Shown piece after piece: positions 23,863 through 32,810 of a stretch of DNA of 64,000 bases (position 1 is its first letter; the number at the start of each line of letters is the position of its first letter). Made by a program: the position numbers and the translations under genes. The stretch covers positions 73,841-137,840 of the forward strand of contig DATHMK010000053.1 of assembly GCA_035487155.1 (NCBI GenBank), written 5' to 3'. Origin of the DNA: DAIDKA01 sp035487155. GTDB lineage: Bacteria > Pseudomonadota > Gammaproteobacteria > Steroidobacterales > Steroidobacteraceae. Under the pieces are notes generated by a model that searched no databases, was not told the DNA's origin, and saw only the letters and a program-made list of their open reading frames with translations.

Positions 23863-25038
23863 GTGCCTGCGATGCCTGCCATTGACAAGCTCGAGGGGAT
23901 TCTCGCCAGCAGCGAGAACTTCCTGCAGAAGATGCACGAGCTGGGCGCGGAACCCAATCTGCGCAAGGTTCTGCAGCGGGTGTTCAGCCCCGGCGAGGCC
24001 GCCGAAATGGTCGGCCGCGACCGCACCACCCTCGCCCGCGCCGAGGCCGAGATCGGCATGCCGCCCCCGGTTCGCAACCCCGGCAACAACCGCCGCGTGG
24101 GCTACAGTCTTGAGCAGATCCAGGCCTTTCGGAAGCACTTCGGCACCCTGCCCTGGCGTGATCCGGCCAGCGATCCACCGCTGGTCATTGCCTGCCAGAA
24201 CTTCAAAGGCGGCGTCGGCAAGTCCACCACCTGCGTCAATTTTGCCCACTACCTGGCCCTGAAAGGCTATCGGGTACTGGTGATCGACACGGACAGCCAG
24301 GCCACCACCACCTCGATGTTTGGGTACCTGCCGGATGCCGAGATCACCGAAGCCGACACGATGCTGCCCTACCTGGATGGCGAGCAGAAGACGCTCCACT
24401 ACGCCATTCGCAAGACCTACTTCCCGAATCTGGATTTCATCCCGGCTTGCCTGGCGCTGTACGAGGCGGAGCTGTCCATTGTCATGCGCATCAGCCGCCA
24501 GCAATCGCGGGATCAGGCGGTCGCCTTCTTCAATGAACTGCGCTACGGGATTCAGACCATCGCGGATGATTACGATCTGATCCTGGTGGACAGCCCGCCC
24601 GCCCTGGGCATGATTTCCATCAATGTGCTGCTGGCCGCGGATGCATTGCTGGTGCCCTCCGCTGCCCGCATGTTCGACTTCTCCAGCACCGTGCAGTTCT
24701 TCCGGATGATCCAGAACTACATCGGTCAGATCGATCCCACCAAGAGCTATCGCTGGATCTCCGTGCTGACCACCCTCTTTGATCGGCGCTATGAGAGCCA
24801 GAAGCAGTTCTTCGAAGTCATGCGCGCCTGCTTCGGGGACTCGGTATTTCAGAGGGTGTTCTTTCATTCCAGTGCCGTGATCAATGCGGCGGCCCAGTTC
24901 ACGACCCCCTATGAACAGGCCAAACCCGACCGCGCCGTCCTGGCGATGATGAGTGCCGTGTTTGAGGAAGTGGAGCTCTCAATCTTGCGCGAATGGCCCT
25001 CAAAGGCCGGGGCCCTGAGCCAGCGGGGGATCACTTGA
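23863..25038 (+). CDS. parA: ParA partition ATPase with N-terminal HTH
   Basis: 391 residues from a GTG preceded by GGGGAGA; the ATG three codons later is an alternative. The N-terminal MerR-like helix-turn-helix (about 35-95: FSPGEAAEMVGRDRTTLARAEAEIGMPPP) marks a type Ia ParA that represses its own operon. The deviant Walker A (FKGGVGKSTT), switch I DTDSQAT and Walker B LILVDSPPALG follow. It drives plasmid segregation together with ParB and the two parS sites that separate the genes. FxDLP-type long insertion (about 180-250) is normal for this class. Confidence 0.95.
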   Translation: MPAMPAIDKLEGILASSENFLQKMHELGAEPNLRKVLQRVFSPGEAAEMVGRDRTTLARAEAEIGMPPPVRNPGNNRRVGYSLEQIQAFRKHFGTLPWRDPASDPPLVIACQNFKGGVGKSTTCVNFAHYLALKGYRVLVIDTDSQATTTSMFGYLPDAEITEADTMLPYLDGEQKTLHYAIRKTYFPNLDFIPACLALYEAELSIVMRISRQQSRDQAVAFFNELRYGIQTIADDYDLILVDSPPALGMISINVLLAADALLVPSAARMFDFSSTVQFFRMIQNYIGQIDPTKSYRWISVLTTLFDRRYESQKQFFEVMRACFGDSVFQRVFFHSSAVINAAAQFTTPYEQAKPDRAVLAMMSAVFEEVELSILREWPSKAGALSQRGIT

Positions 25039-25059
25039 GCGCGGCCGGGCGGGGGAGGG

Positions 25060-25098
25060 GTTTCGTCACGAAACCGCCCTCCAGTTTCGCCACGAAAC
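25060..25098. promoter_or_regulatory. parS: Two parS-type centromere sites
   Basis: GTTTCGTCACGAAAC at 25060-25074 (perfect 7-bp arms) and GTTTCGCCACGAAAC at 25084-25098 (one mismatch), start-to-start 24 bp, between parA and parB. The form resembles the chromosomal-type parS family, and the position fits a ParB-binding site. Confidence 0.88.
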
Positions 25099-25173
25099 AT
25101 ACGCAACCTGTTGATTCGTAAGATAATATGGTCATCACAGCCACCCTGAAACCCAGCCTGCAGGTACCCGAAC

Positions 25174-26148
25174 ATGGCCAGTAAACTCTTCGGCGGCGCG
25201 AACCTGAGCGATATCGCCCGATCGGTGAAGGAGCGGGCGGATCCTTCGCCCTTCGAGAAGTCCTCCAGCGCCCGACCGGTTCTGCCGGCGGCCGAATTGG
25301 CGCTCACCGGACGCACCTCACCGGACCTTGAGCGCGAGAACATTTTCCTGGTGGATCCGAAGCGGGTGCGCCCGTGGAAACACCACAACCGCACCGAGGC
25401 CTGGTACACGCGCGAGCGTTGCCAGGACCTGATCGAGTCCATTGCCAAGGACGAGCAGCAGGAACCCGCCGTGGCCCGCAAGCTCAAGGGTGATGCGCAT
25501 TTTGATTACGAGCTCATCTACGGCATGCGCCGGCGCTTCGCCTGCGAGAGCTTGGGCAAGAAACTCAAGCTGCGGGTGGTGGAGGCCGACGATGTGCGCG
25601 CCGCCGTCCTCATGCATATCGAGAATGCCGATCGCCAGGACATCACCCCCATGGAACGCGCCTTGTCCTTCCAGACCCTCATCGATGGCAAGGTCTTCAG
25701 CACCCAGGAAGTCCTGGCCGAGGCGATGAATCTGTCCAAAGGGCAGATCTCCAAATTACTCAAGGCCGCGAGTCTTCTGCGGCAGGGGGCGATTGGCGGA
25801 TTGTTCCCGGACCGCAGTGCCGTGCCGGTGGACCAGGCCTACAAGCTTGCGACCTTGTTCGATCGGCCCGGCGCCAAAGAAGTGATCCTGCAGGCGGCGA
25901 AGAATCTGGCCAAGGAAGGGCAGGGGAGGGCGCCTTCGGAGATCCTCAAAGTTCTCAGCTCAAGCCTGGATCGTTCGAAGAAGTTTCAGCCCGTCCAGAA
26001 ACGCTACAACGTGGGCACCGCCCGGCACGTGCTGGTGACCCGCAATGCCAGGGGCAAGGTGACACTGGCATTTGGCGAGGGGCTGCAGGGGGTGGAGAAG
26101 GCGGATGCCTTCAAAGCCCTGGAAGAGATACTCAAGGATCTGGGCTAG
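25174..26148 (+). CDS. parB: ParB partition protein
   Basis: 324 residues. Box motifs: VRPWKHHNR (N-terminal box), IYGMRRRFACESL (the Arg-patch/CTP-binding box) and ENADRQDITPMERA (second box), then a helix-turn-helix FSTQEVLAEAMNLSKGQISKLLKAA and a C-terminal dimerisation part. The N-terminal leader (MASKLFGGANLSDIARSVKERADP) should stimulate ParA. Lies 76 bp after the second parS site. Confidence 0.95.
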   Translation: MASKLFGGANLSDIARSVKERADPSPFEKSSSARPVLPAAELALTGRTSPDLERENIFLVDPKRVRPWKHHNRTEAWYTRERCQDLIESIAKDEQQEPAVARKLKGDAHFDYELIYGMRRRFACESLGKKLKLRVVEADDVRAAVLMHIENADRQDITPMERALSFQTLIDGKVFSTQEVLAEAMNLSKGQISKLLKAASLLRQGAIGGLFPDRSAVPVDQAYKLATLFDRPGAKEVILQAAKNLAKEGQGRAPSEILKVLSSSLDRSKKFQPVQKRYNVGTARHVLVTRNARGKVTLAFGEGLQGVEKADAFKALEEILKDLG

Positions 26149-26188
26149 CAGCGGCCGGAACGTCGCTGCGCAGCCGGCGTGTCAGCGA

Positions 26189-26878
26189 TCAGGTCACTCG
26201 CGCGCGCACCTGATCACGAGCCTGGTAGAGCTCCCAGAATTTATCGGCGATCTTAGACGCAGGAATGGCGTTTCCCTTATCGTAGACGGTGCCTTGCACA
26301 TTACCGGCGATCGTCACTTCGCCGACATAGATGCCCTCGGCTCGCAGCTGCTGCACCAGCAATCCGACGAGCTTGGCTTTGGCCGCATTCGCCAGCGCAA
26401 TGCCCGCCGTTTTATGAGCCACCACGTAATGGTCGATTTCAGGACTCATCTCCCCATAAGCGCCGTTGGTGACGAGAACCGCACCGACCTTGGTTTTTCT
26501 AAGGTCAGGAAGGGCCGCCTGCACCGCGCCCAGCAGCCCGACGATGGCAATGTCGAATATTCCTTTCGCGGCCGCAGGATCGGTGGTCAGCAGATCTGTC
26601 AGCTCACCTCCGCCATAGGCGTTCCAATGCAGGGCCGTAATGGGTCCGAGCTGGGATCGAGCGCCCGCCATGACGGCCCGGAGTGCCTGCGGATCTGCCG
26701 CATCGGCCGGGAAAGCCGCGGCCGGGATGCCCTGCTGCTTCAGTTGCGCAATCCCGGACTCCAAACGGGTTTTGTTGCGCGCCACCAGCGCCACGGAAAA
26801 ACCTTCCGCGCCGAACCTCTGCGCGACCGCGCTGGACACCCCAGGACCAAAACCTATTACGACGAGGGTCTTCGACAT
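26189..26878 (-). CDS. SDR-superfamily protein
   Basis: 229 residues. TLVVIGFGPGVSSAVAQRFGAEGFSVALVARN is the nucleotide-binding fold with a GxGxGxxS-type glycine motif, so an extended or atypical SDR. NAYG-GG replaces NNAG. The active site is YVVAHKTAG with Tyr preceding V-V-A-H-K, which is a Yx3-4K-like spacing shifted by one, so activity is unclear. GGAGA lies six bases before the ATG. Last gene of the minus-strand run starting at 33377 and convergent with parB. Confidence 0.78.
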   Translation of the reverse strand: MSKTLVVIGFGPGVSSAVAQRFGAEGFSVALVARNKTRLESGIAQLKQQGIPAAAFPADAADPQALRAVMAGARSQLGPITALHWNAYGGGELTDLLTTDPAAAKGIFDIAIVGLLGAVQAALPDLRKTKVGAVLVTNGAYGEMSPEIDHYVVAHKTAGIALANAAKAKLVGLLVQQLRAEGIYVGEVTIAGNVQGTVYDKGNAIPASKIADKFWELYQARDQVRARVT

Positions 26879-26897
26879 GACGGTCTCCTTTGCAAAC

Positions 26898-28334
26898 CTA
26901 GCGTGAGGCGCGCTCAGCCACCACATTCGGGAGCGGCACGTCCTGCCAGTTGCCACCGAGCGCTTTGAAAAGGGAAATATCGGCGAGGCAGCGGGTCAGG
27001 GCACTGGTGACCTGCGCATCCTGGGTCGAGTAGAGGATCTGTTGGTCTTCGAGTACTGGCAGCAGGGCCACCTCACCTCTGCGATAGCGTTGCTGGGCTT
27101 CCTGCAGCGCCTGGCGATTGTCGGCCAGCTGGGCGTTCAGGGCCTGGTATCGCAACTCTTCGGCCCTCTGGCTGGAGAGGGCATCCTCCACTTCCCCGAA
27201 GGCATTCAAGACGGTGTTCTGGTAGGAGAACAAGGCGGCCTGCTGGTTCGCGCGGGCCGCATCGAGGTTCGCCGTCAGGCGGCCGCCGGTGTAGAGGCTT
27301 TGCGTGCTATCCAGGCCCATGCGCCAGAGCAGGCTCGCATGTTCAAACATCTCGTGCAGCACGCTGGTCGTCGGACTCAGGCTCAGCGGAATGGCGAAGT
27401 GCGGGTACAGCGCGGCTGTGGCGACCCCCACGTTGGCGTTCGATTGCGCATAGTCGCGTTCCGCCCGACGGATGTCGGGGCGCTGCGCGATCACCTCCGA
27501 GGGCAGGGAGGGCGGCAGCGGCGGGGGCTCCGGCATCAGGGCGCGGGACTGGATATCGGCAGGGGCGAACTGTGCGGGTGCCTGTGCCAGCAGTATTGCG
27601 AGCGCGTGAATCAGATCCTCCGCGTGCTCCTGCAGTGGCGGGATACTGGCTTCCACCCCATGGACGCGTCCGTCGGCTTCGCTCACGTCCAGGTGTGAGC
27701 GCTCACCGGCATCGAAGGCATGATGCGCCAGCCGTTGCGTTTCCTGGGCCACGCCAAGATTGTCCTGGGCGATCTTCAGCCGCAGCTCGGTGGCCTGATA
27801 GCTCAGATAGGTGCTGGCGACACTCGCCGTCAGGCTGATCAGGACGCCGCGTCGGGTTTCAACGGCGGCAGCGGCCGCGGCCTGTGCCGATTCCCTGCGG
27901 CGCTTGATCCCACCGAACAGGTCCAGCTCCCAGGAGGCATCGAAGCCCAGGGCGTAGTAGGGGTATTCGCCGTACTTTTCCGAGGCCGGGGGCCAATCAA
28001 TCGACTGGGTTTCGCGCCGGCTCTCGGCGGCGGCCGCCACGCCGATCTGGGGTAGCGCACCCGAGGCGGCGACGCGCACCAGATCGTGTGCGGCCCGGAT
28101 GCGCTCGCCGGCGATTTTCAGATCGTAGTTATTGTCGATGGCCAGTTGGATCAGCCGCGTCAGACTCGGATCCTCGAAGCCGCTCCAGAAGGATTTGAGC
28201 GCTTGGGCGCAGTCCGGCTGTCCCGGGGCTGCACTCCAATGTGCAGGGACCGCGGTCTTGGGCGCCTGGTAGTTCGGACCCACGACGCAGCCCGCCAACG
28301 CGAGGATCACAGCGAAGGTGGGCCAGCGGCTCAC
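26898..28334 (-). CDS. NodT-family outer-membrane efflux lipoprotein (second set)
   Basis: 478 residues from a GTG that overlaps the emrB stop (GTGA). The signal ends in a lipobox ILALAGC near residue 16, then VVGPNYQAP, the usual N-terminus of this family. The two OEP domains are complete: DASWELDLFGGIKRRRESA, LPSEVIAQRPDIRRAERDYAQSNANVGVATAALYPHF. An upstream open frame to 29414 overlaps emrB and is not used. Third gene of the second tripartite pump. Confidence 0.92.
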   Translation of the reverse strand: MSRWPTFAVILALAGCVVGPNYQAPKTAVPAHWSAAPGQPDCAQALKSFWSGFEDPSLTRLIQLAIDNNYDLKIAGERIRAAHDLVRVAASGALPQIGVAAAAESRRETQSIDWPPASEKYGEYPYYALGFDASWELDLFGGIKRRRESAQAAAAAAVETRRGVLISLTASVASTYLSYQATELRLKIAQDNLGVAQETQRLAHHAFDAGERSHLDVSEADGRVHGVEASIPPLQEHAEDLIHALAILLAQAPAQFAPADIQSRALMPEPPPLPPSLPSEVIAQRPDIRRAERDYAQSNANVGVATAALYPHFAIPLSLSPTTSVLHEMFEHASLLWRMGLDSTQSLYTGGRLTANLDAARANQQAALFSYQNTVLNAFGEVEDALSSQRAEELRYQALNAQLADNRQALQEAQQRYRRGEVALLPVLEDQQILYSTQDAQVTSALTRCLADISLFKALGGNWQDVPLPNVVAERASR

Positions 28335-29920
28335 GGGTGTTGCACGGGCGCTCGCGCGGCCGTGCCTGCGCCAAATTCCGCCATCAGCACGATGAGCACG
28401 CAGCTGGCGAACAGCAGCCATCCCAGGTCGGACATGGTGGAGGAGATGCCCAGCACCGCCGCCTGTCGGTGCGCCGCGCCGGCCACCATCTGCACCGCCT
28501 GCGCGCGGGCGGATGCGGGATCTGCAGTCCCCTCGGCCATGCGCGCCGTGAGGCTCGCCAGGGAGTGGCCGCGGCCGCCCGGGTAGAAGCCGGTATTGGT
28601 GAGCAGCTCGGTGAATTTGCCCTCGGTGTTCAGCCGCAGTGAAGTGGTGGCCCAGGCGGTGGCGAGGGTCCCGGACAGGACTCGCGAGAGATTCAGGACA
28701 CTGGCGGCGGGCAGGCTCTCCACCGGGGGATGTAAGCTGGCGACGAACATGTCGACCAGCGGCACGGCAATCATCGGCAAGCCGATTCCCTGGATGATCT
28801 GTCCGACGTACAGGTCGCCGGTCTGCCACTGACTGGTGATCTGCAGGTTGAAGAAGGCGCCGATGGCGACCACCGCCAGACCGGCAATGATCAGCGCGCG
28901 CACCTCGATCATCCTGCGGGTCAATATGATCACACAGGCGGTGTAGGACAGCGCCTGCGGCCACAGCGCCGTCCACAGCGCGGGGGCCACCTGCTCGGGC
29001 CGGAAGCCCTGCACCTGAACCAGCGCCGCGGGGACGATGACGGCCGACAGGCCGATGGCCAGCGCCAGGGGCAGGCCGCCGATGGCGGCGAGTGTGATGT
29101 TCCAGCGTTTGTACAGTTTCACCCAGAGGATGGGATGGCGCAGCCCGCTCCAGTCCCGCAGGACGAAGATGGCCAGACACAAGGCGCTGGCCGTGAAGAG
29201 GATGGGGATCGCCGGGGTCTGGAACCAGCGCATCCGATCGCCCTGGCTCAGCGCGCAGGCGAACAGACCCAGGGCTGCCGCCAGCGCGATCAGCCCCGCA
29301 AGGTCCGCATGCACCAGGGGTCGCCAGTGAATCCGTTCGCGCGGCAGACCGATGTAGCCGGCCACGACGGCGAGGATCCCCGGGGGCAGCGCCGCCCATA
29401 GCACGAAGGTCCAATTGAAATGTTCAACGCCCCACGCGCCCAGCACACCGCCCAGCTGCAGGGCCGCGGTGGGCGCGCACAGAAACAAGGCGATCCCCAG
29501 CGGTGCGCGGGTGGGTCCCCAGGCCCGCAGCTGGATGATGATGGCCTGCGGCATGATGATCCCGCCGGCAAGGCCGCTGATGATGCGCGAGAGCATCATG
29601 GCCTCATAGTTCGGCGCGAGGAGCGGGATCACCATTGCGATCAGGAACATCGCGACACCGCTGACCAACATGCGCCGCAGCGACAGGGCAATCCCCAGCC
29701 ACGCACCGATGACCACGCCGATGGGCTCGCACACCGCATACGCCGTCGAAAGCCAGGAGCCGCTGTCGAAGCCCACCCCGAGGGCGCCATTGATGTCGTT
29801 GGCCTGCAGCGCGAAATAGCGGGTGGCCATGATCACCATCCAGGAGGCCGCAAATCCCGCGAGGCTGGAGAGGACCGTATGGGCGGTGATCGGCGTTGGC
29901 TTGGGGCCTGGCGTATTCAC
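28331..29920 (-). CDS. DHA2-family MFS efflux permease (second set)
   Basis: 529 residues, about 14 helices. ARALADRRL-type motif A is weak, but ALGVGFDSGSWLSTAYAVCEPIGVVIGAWLG and RIISGLAGGIIMPQAIIIQL match the EmrB half-repeat. It diverges strongly from the permease at 9338, so the two sets are unlikely to be a recent duplication. The start overlaps the stop of emrA by four bases (ATGA) and its own stop overlaps nodT. Confidence 0.92.
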   Translation of the reverse strand: MNTPGPKPTPITAHTVLSSLAGFAASWMVIMATRYFALQANDINGALGVGFDSGSWLSTAYAVCEPIGVVIGAWLGIALSLRRMLVSGVAMFLIAMVIPLLAPNYEAMMLSRIISGLAGGIIMPQAIIIQLRAWGPTRAPLGIALFLCAPTAALQLGGVLGAWGVEHFNWTFVLWAALPPGILAVVAGYIGLPRERIHWRPLVHADLAGLIALAAALGLFACALSQGDRMRWFQTPAIPILFTASALCLAIFVLRDWSGLRHPILWVKLYKRWNITLAAIGGLPLALAIGLSAVIVPAALVQVQGFRPEQVAPALWTALWPQALSYTACVIILTRRMIEVRALIIAGLAVVAIGAFFNLQITSQWQTGDLYVGQIIQGIGLPMIAVPLVDMFVASLHPPVESLPAASVLNLSRVLSGTLATAWATTSLRLNTEGKFTELLTNTGFYPGGRGHSLASLTARMAEGTADPASARAQAVQMVAGAAHRQAAVLGISSTMSDLGWLLFASCVLIVLMAEFGAGTAARAPVQHP

Positions 29921-31032
29921 CGCGCCCTACCCACCGCCACCGTGACGATGGCAGACATACCCGGGCGCAAACGTTCGATGCCGGCCTGGTGGGGCGCCAG
30001 AATCACCTTGATCGCAAATCGCTGCGCGACCTTGGTGAAGTTTCCGGTGGCGTTGTCCGGCGGCAGCAGCGCCTGCAGGGCCCCGGAGGCCGGCCCGAAG
30101 CTATCCACGGTGCCGCGAAACCTGATGCCGGGCACGCTGTCGACGCTCACTTGCGCCGCCTGACCCGGGTTCATGCGCGCCATCTGGGCTTCACGAAAAT
30201 TCGCGACCACCCAGACATTGGGCAGCGGCACCAGCAGCCCGATCTTGGTGCCCGGCGTGACGTATTCGCCCGGCAATGCCGCGCGCTCGGAGAGTTGTCC
30301 GCTGGCCGGGCTCACGATTCGGGTGTAGCCCAGATCGATGCGGGCCAGGTCGAGCGCGGCTTGCCGGGTCTTGACCTCGTGCTGGGCTTCCAGAGTCTGG
30401 GCGCGAATGACATCCAGCATCTGTCTTTCGGCGGCGAGCTCCGCCGCCTTCTGGTCACGGGCGGCACTCAAGCGATCCTCATCGGCCTCCGCGGCCTCCA
30501 GCTCACGCTGCGAGGTGGTGCCATCGTCAATCAGCCGGCGCTGCCGCGCATCCTGCAGGCGCGTCTGTTTGAGCCCGGCATCCGCCGCCCGCACATCGGC
30601 CGCCGCCGCGGCGATTTTCTGATCCTGCAGCATGGCCTGGCCCAAGAGCGCATCCACGGCAGACTCAGCCGCCTGCAGCGCGGATTCGGCACTCGCCACT
30701 TTCGCCCGATAGTCATCATCCTGAATGGTGGCCACCAGCTGGCCTTGCTTCACCGTCTGGTTGTCGCGCACCGGGATCGATTCCACGTAGCCGGCGATAT
30801 GCGAGGCAATGGCGATCTGGTCGGCCCGAACATAGGCATCATCGGTACTCTCGCTGCCGGTGATGCTCCCCAGAGTTATCCCATTGCGGATGCTGGCGAA
30901 CGCCACGCCCATGACCAGTGCGACCAGCAGCACGATGACCAGGGTCGAGCGGCCGTGCAGGCGCAGCAGAAACAGCCGCCCGAAGCGCCGGGGGGTGGAG
31001 AGTCGTTCGCGGGCGATAACGGGAGTGTCCAT
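29917..31032 (-). CDS. EmrA-type membrane fusion adaptor (second set)
   Basis: 371 residues from the ATG at 31032. One helix (about 32-55, STLVIVLLVALVMGVAFASI) is followed by STDDAYVRADQIAIASHIAGYVESIPVRDNQTVKQGQLVATI, the HlyD/lipoyl start motif, then a coiled-coil hairpin and the C-terminal barrel. Translationally coupled to the permease. It follows the MOSC-reductase gene at 21 bp, tying the pump to that redox enzyme. Confidence 0.92.
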   Translation of the reverse strand: MDTPVIARERLSTPRRFGRLFLLRLHGRSTLVIVLLVALVMGVAFASIRNGITLGSITGSESTDDAYVRADQIAIASHIAGYVESIPVRDNQTVKQGQLVATIQDDDYRAKVASAESALQAAESAVDALLGQAMLQDQKIAAAAADVRAADAGLKQTRLQDARQRRLIDDGTTSQRELEAAEADEDRLSAARDQKAAELAAERQMLDVIRAQTLEAQHEVKTRQAALDLARIDLGYTRIVSPASGQLSERAALPGEYVTPGTKIGLLVPLPNVWVVANFREAQMARMNPGQAAQVSVDSVPGIRFRGTVDSFGPASGALQALLPPDNATGNFTKVAQRFAIKVILAPHQAGIERLRPGMSAIVTVAVGRAR

Positions 31033-31052
31033 GCTGCTGGCCTCAATGACTC

Positions 31053-32804
31053 CTACAGATCCAGGACCACATCGCGCGTGGGTCGCGAGCAGCACAGCAG
31101 CACATTGCCCGCGGCCGGCCGCTCCAGCGGGTCGGGGCGATAGTCCACATCCCCGGACACCAGTCCGCTCTCACAGTTGTGGCACACACCGCTGCGACAG
31201 GACCAGCGCACCGGGACATCGCAGGCTTCAGCCAGTTCCAGGAGGCTCTGGTAGGCGGAGTCCTGCCAGTGCACCGCGATACTGCTGCGCGCGAAGGACA
31301 CCAGCGGGCCGCCTTGCGCCGGGGTGGCGGGCAGATGCGGCGCACGCGCCGCGACCGTGACCACACCGGGATTGCGGGTCGGGCTGCCGGTGAAGATCTC
31401 GGTATGGATTTGGCCCGCGGGGATGCCGCGTGTGCCGAGCATCGCCTTCACCTCCTCCATGAATCGGTTCGGGCCACACAGATAGATCTCCGTCTCCGGT
31501 GACAGACCCAGCGCGGTCAGGGCTTCTTCCGAGAGGTGTCCTGCGGCATCGAAGTTCCGGCCCGGGGCATCCTCCGGGCGAGGCTGGCTGTAGCAGATGT
31601 AGCGGCGCGCCTTAGGCAGCATCAGCAGCAGGCGGCTGACTTCGGCGGCGAAGGGATGGTGCGCGCCATCACGGGCCGCGTGCAGCCACAAAACGGATCG
31701 CGACGAATGCTGCGCCGAGAGCGCATGCAGCATCGCCAGCACCGGCGTCACGCCAATGCCGGCGCTGAGCAGCACCACGGGGGCCGCGCCTTGCTGCAGG
31801 ATGAAGTTGCCCCGTGGCGCGCTCACGTTGATGGTGTCGCCCACTCGCAGAGTCTTTTGCAGGTACGGACCGGCCACGCCATCCGCTTCGATCTTCACGC
31901 TGATTCGATAGCGCCTCGTCGAGGCGGGTCCGGAGAGCGAGTAGCTGCGAAAGAGCGGCGCCGCCTCGGCCGACAGCTGCAGTCGCAGGACCAGGTACTG
32001 GCCGGGCAGCGCCTCCGGCAGCGCGGCACCGTCTGCACTCTGCAGGCTCACCGAGAGAACGTCGGCGGATTCGCGCTCGATCGCGGTCACGGTCAGCGCC
32101 GTGAAGCCCGGTGCCGGGGGGTGGGCCACGGATGGCGGAACGAGCCCGGCATTGCCGCCGGTGTGGCTTTGGAGCAGGGCTTCGAATGAGGCGCGCCACC
32201 CGGGCGACAGCGCCGGCATGCGCAAGGCGCGCTCCAGCTGCTCGCGCGAGTGACCCGGCAGATAGAGCAGGGCGTTCACCTCGGTGACGGTCATGCGCTC
32301 CTGCGCCTCGCCGACTTTGAGGATGCCATCGCCGGCCTGGACGTCACCTTCCTGCAGCACCCGGAAGTAGAAGCCCGGCCGGCCGCTTGCGGTCAACAGC
32401 GCAGGCATCCGCGGCTCATCCATGCGGATGCCGATCCGATAGCAGGTCACGCGCGGCTGCGCGACCTCGAACACCGCGCTGCCGATCTGAAATTGATCGC
32501 CGATGCACACCTCATTGTCGGGCAGTCCTTCGACGGTGAAGTTCTCACCGAATTGCCCATAGACGAACCCGGTTCGCCCCAATTGCGCCCGCCAGTGATG
32601 GTAGGACTCGATCTGATAGACGAAGACGGCACGGTTCGGCCCCCCGTGTCCGGCCTTGTCGCCCTGACCGTCGCCATCGAGGTTCAGGCGCCGGGCGCGG
32701 CAGGGCCCGCTCACCGGGTTCTTCCAGATTCCCGTGCGGATCGTCTGGCCCCGCCACTGAATGTCCCGCGGCAGGCCGACATTGACGGACAGCAGCCGCG
32801 CCAT
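31053..32804 (-). CDS. MOSC domain fused to ferredoxin-type reductase
   Basis: 583 residues, three parts in order: a MOSC domain with its C-terminal helix (about 1-215: GDGQGDKAGHGGPNRAVFVY, FGENFTVEGL, VTCYRIGIRM), an FAD/NAD(P)H reductase (about 235-470: FRSYSLSGP for FAD, LSAGIGVTPVLAML for NADH, YLCGPNRFM) and a C-terminal plant-type 2Fe-2S domain (about 500-583: CRSGVCHNCESG, LLCCS). MOSC domains bind sulfur or molybdenum cofactor; related proteins reduce N-hydroxylated compounds. Here the electron chain is all in one chain. Seven bases after the cytochrome gene, same operon. Confidence 0.9.
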   Translation of the reverse strand: MARLLSVNVGLPRDIQWRGQTIRTGIWKNPVSGPCRARRLNLDGDGQGDKAGHGGPNRAVFVYQIESYHHWRAQLGRTGFVYGQFGENFTVEGLPDNEVCIGDQFQIGSAVFEVAQPRVTCYRIGIRMDEPRMPALLTASGRPGFYFRVLQEGDVQAGDGILKVGEAQERMTVTEVNALLYLPGHSREQLERALRMPALSPGWRASFEALLQSHTGGNAGLVPPSVAHPPAPGFTALTVTAIERESADVLSVSLQSADGAALPEALPGQYLVLRLQLSAEAAPLFRSYSLSGPASTRRYRISVKIEADGVAGPYLQKTLRVGDTINVSAPRGNFILQQGAAPVVLLSAGIGVTPVLAMLHALSAQHSSRSVLWLHAARDGAHHPFAAEVSRLLLMLPKARRYICYSQPRPEDAPGRNFDAAGHLSEEALTALGLSPETEIYLCGPNRFMEEVKAMLGTRGIPAGQIHTEIFTGSPTRNPGVVTVAARAPHLPATPAQGGPLVSFARSSIAVHWQDSAYQSLLELAEACDVPVRWSCRSGVCHNCESGLVSGDVDYRPDPLERPAAGNVLLCCSRPTRDVVLDL

Positions 32805-32810
32805 GGCGCT

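Noticed and set aside
28335..29414. Long upstream extension of the second nodT frame
   Set aside because: It lies entirely within the permease gene; the GTG at 28334 gives a lipoprotein signal and a GTGA overlap.
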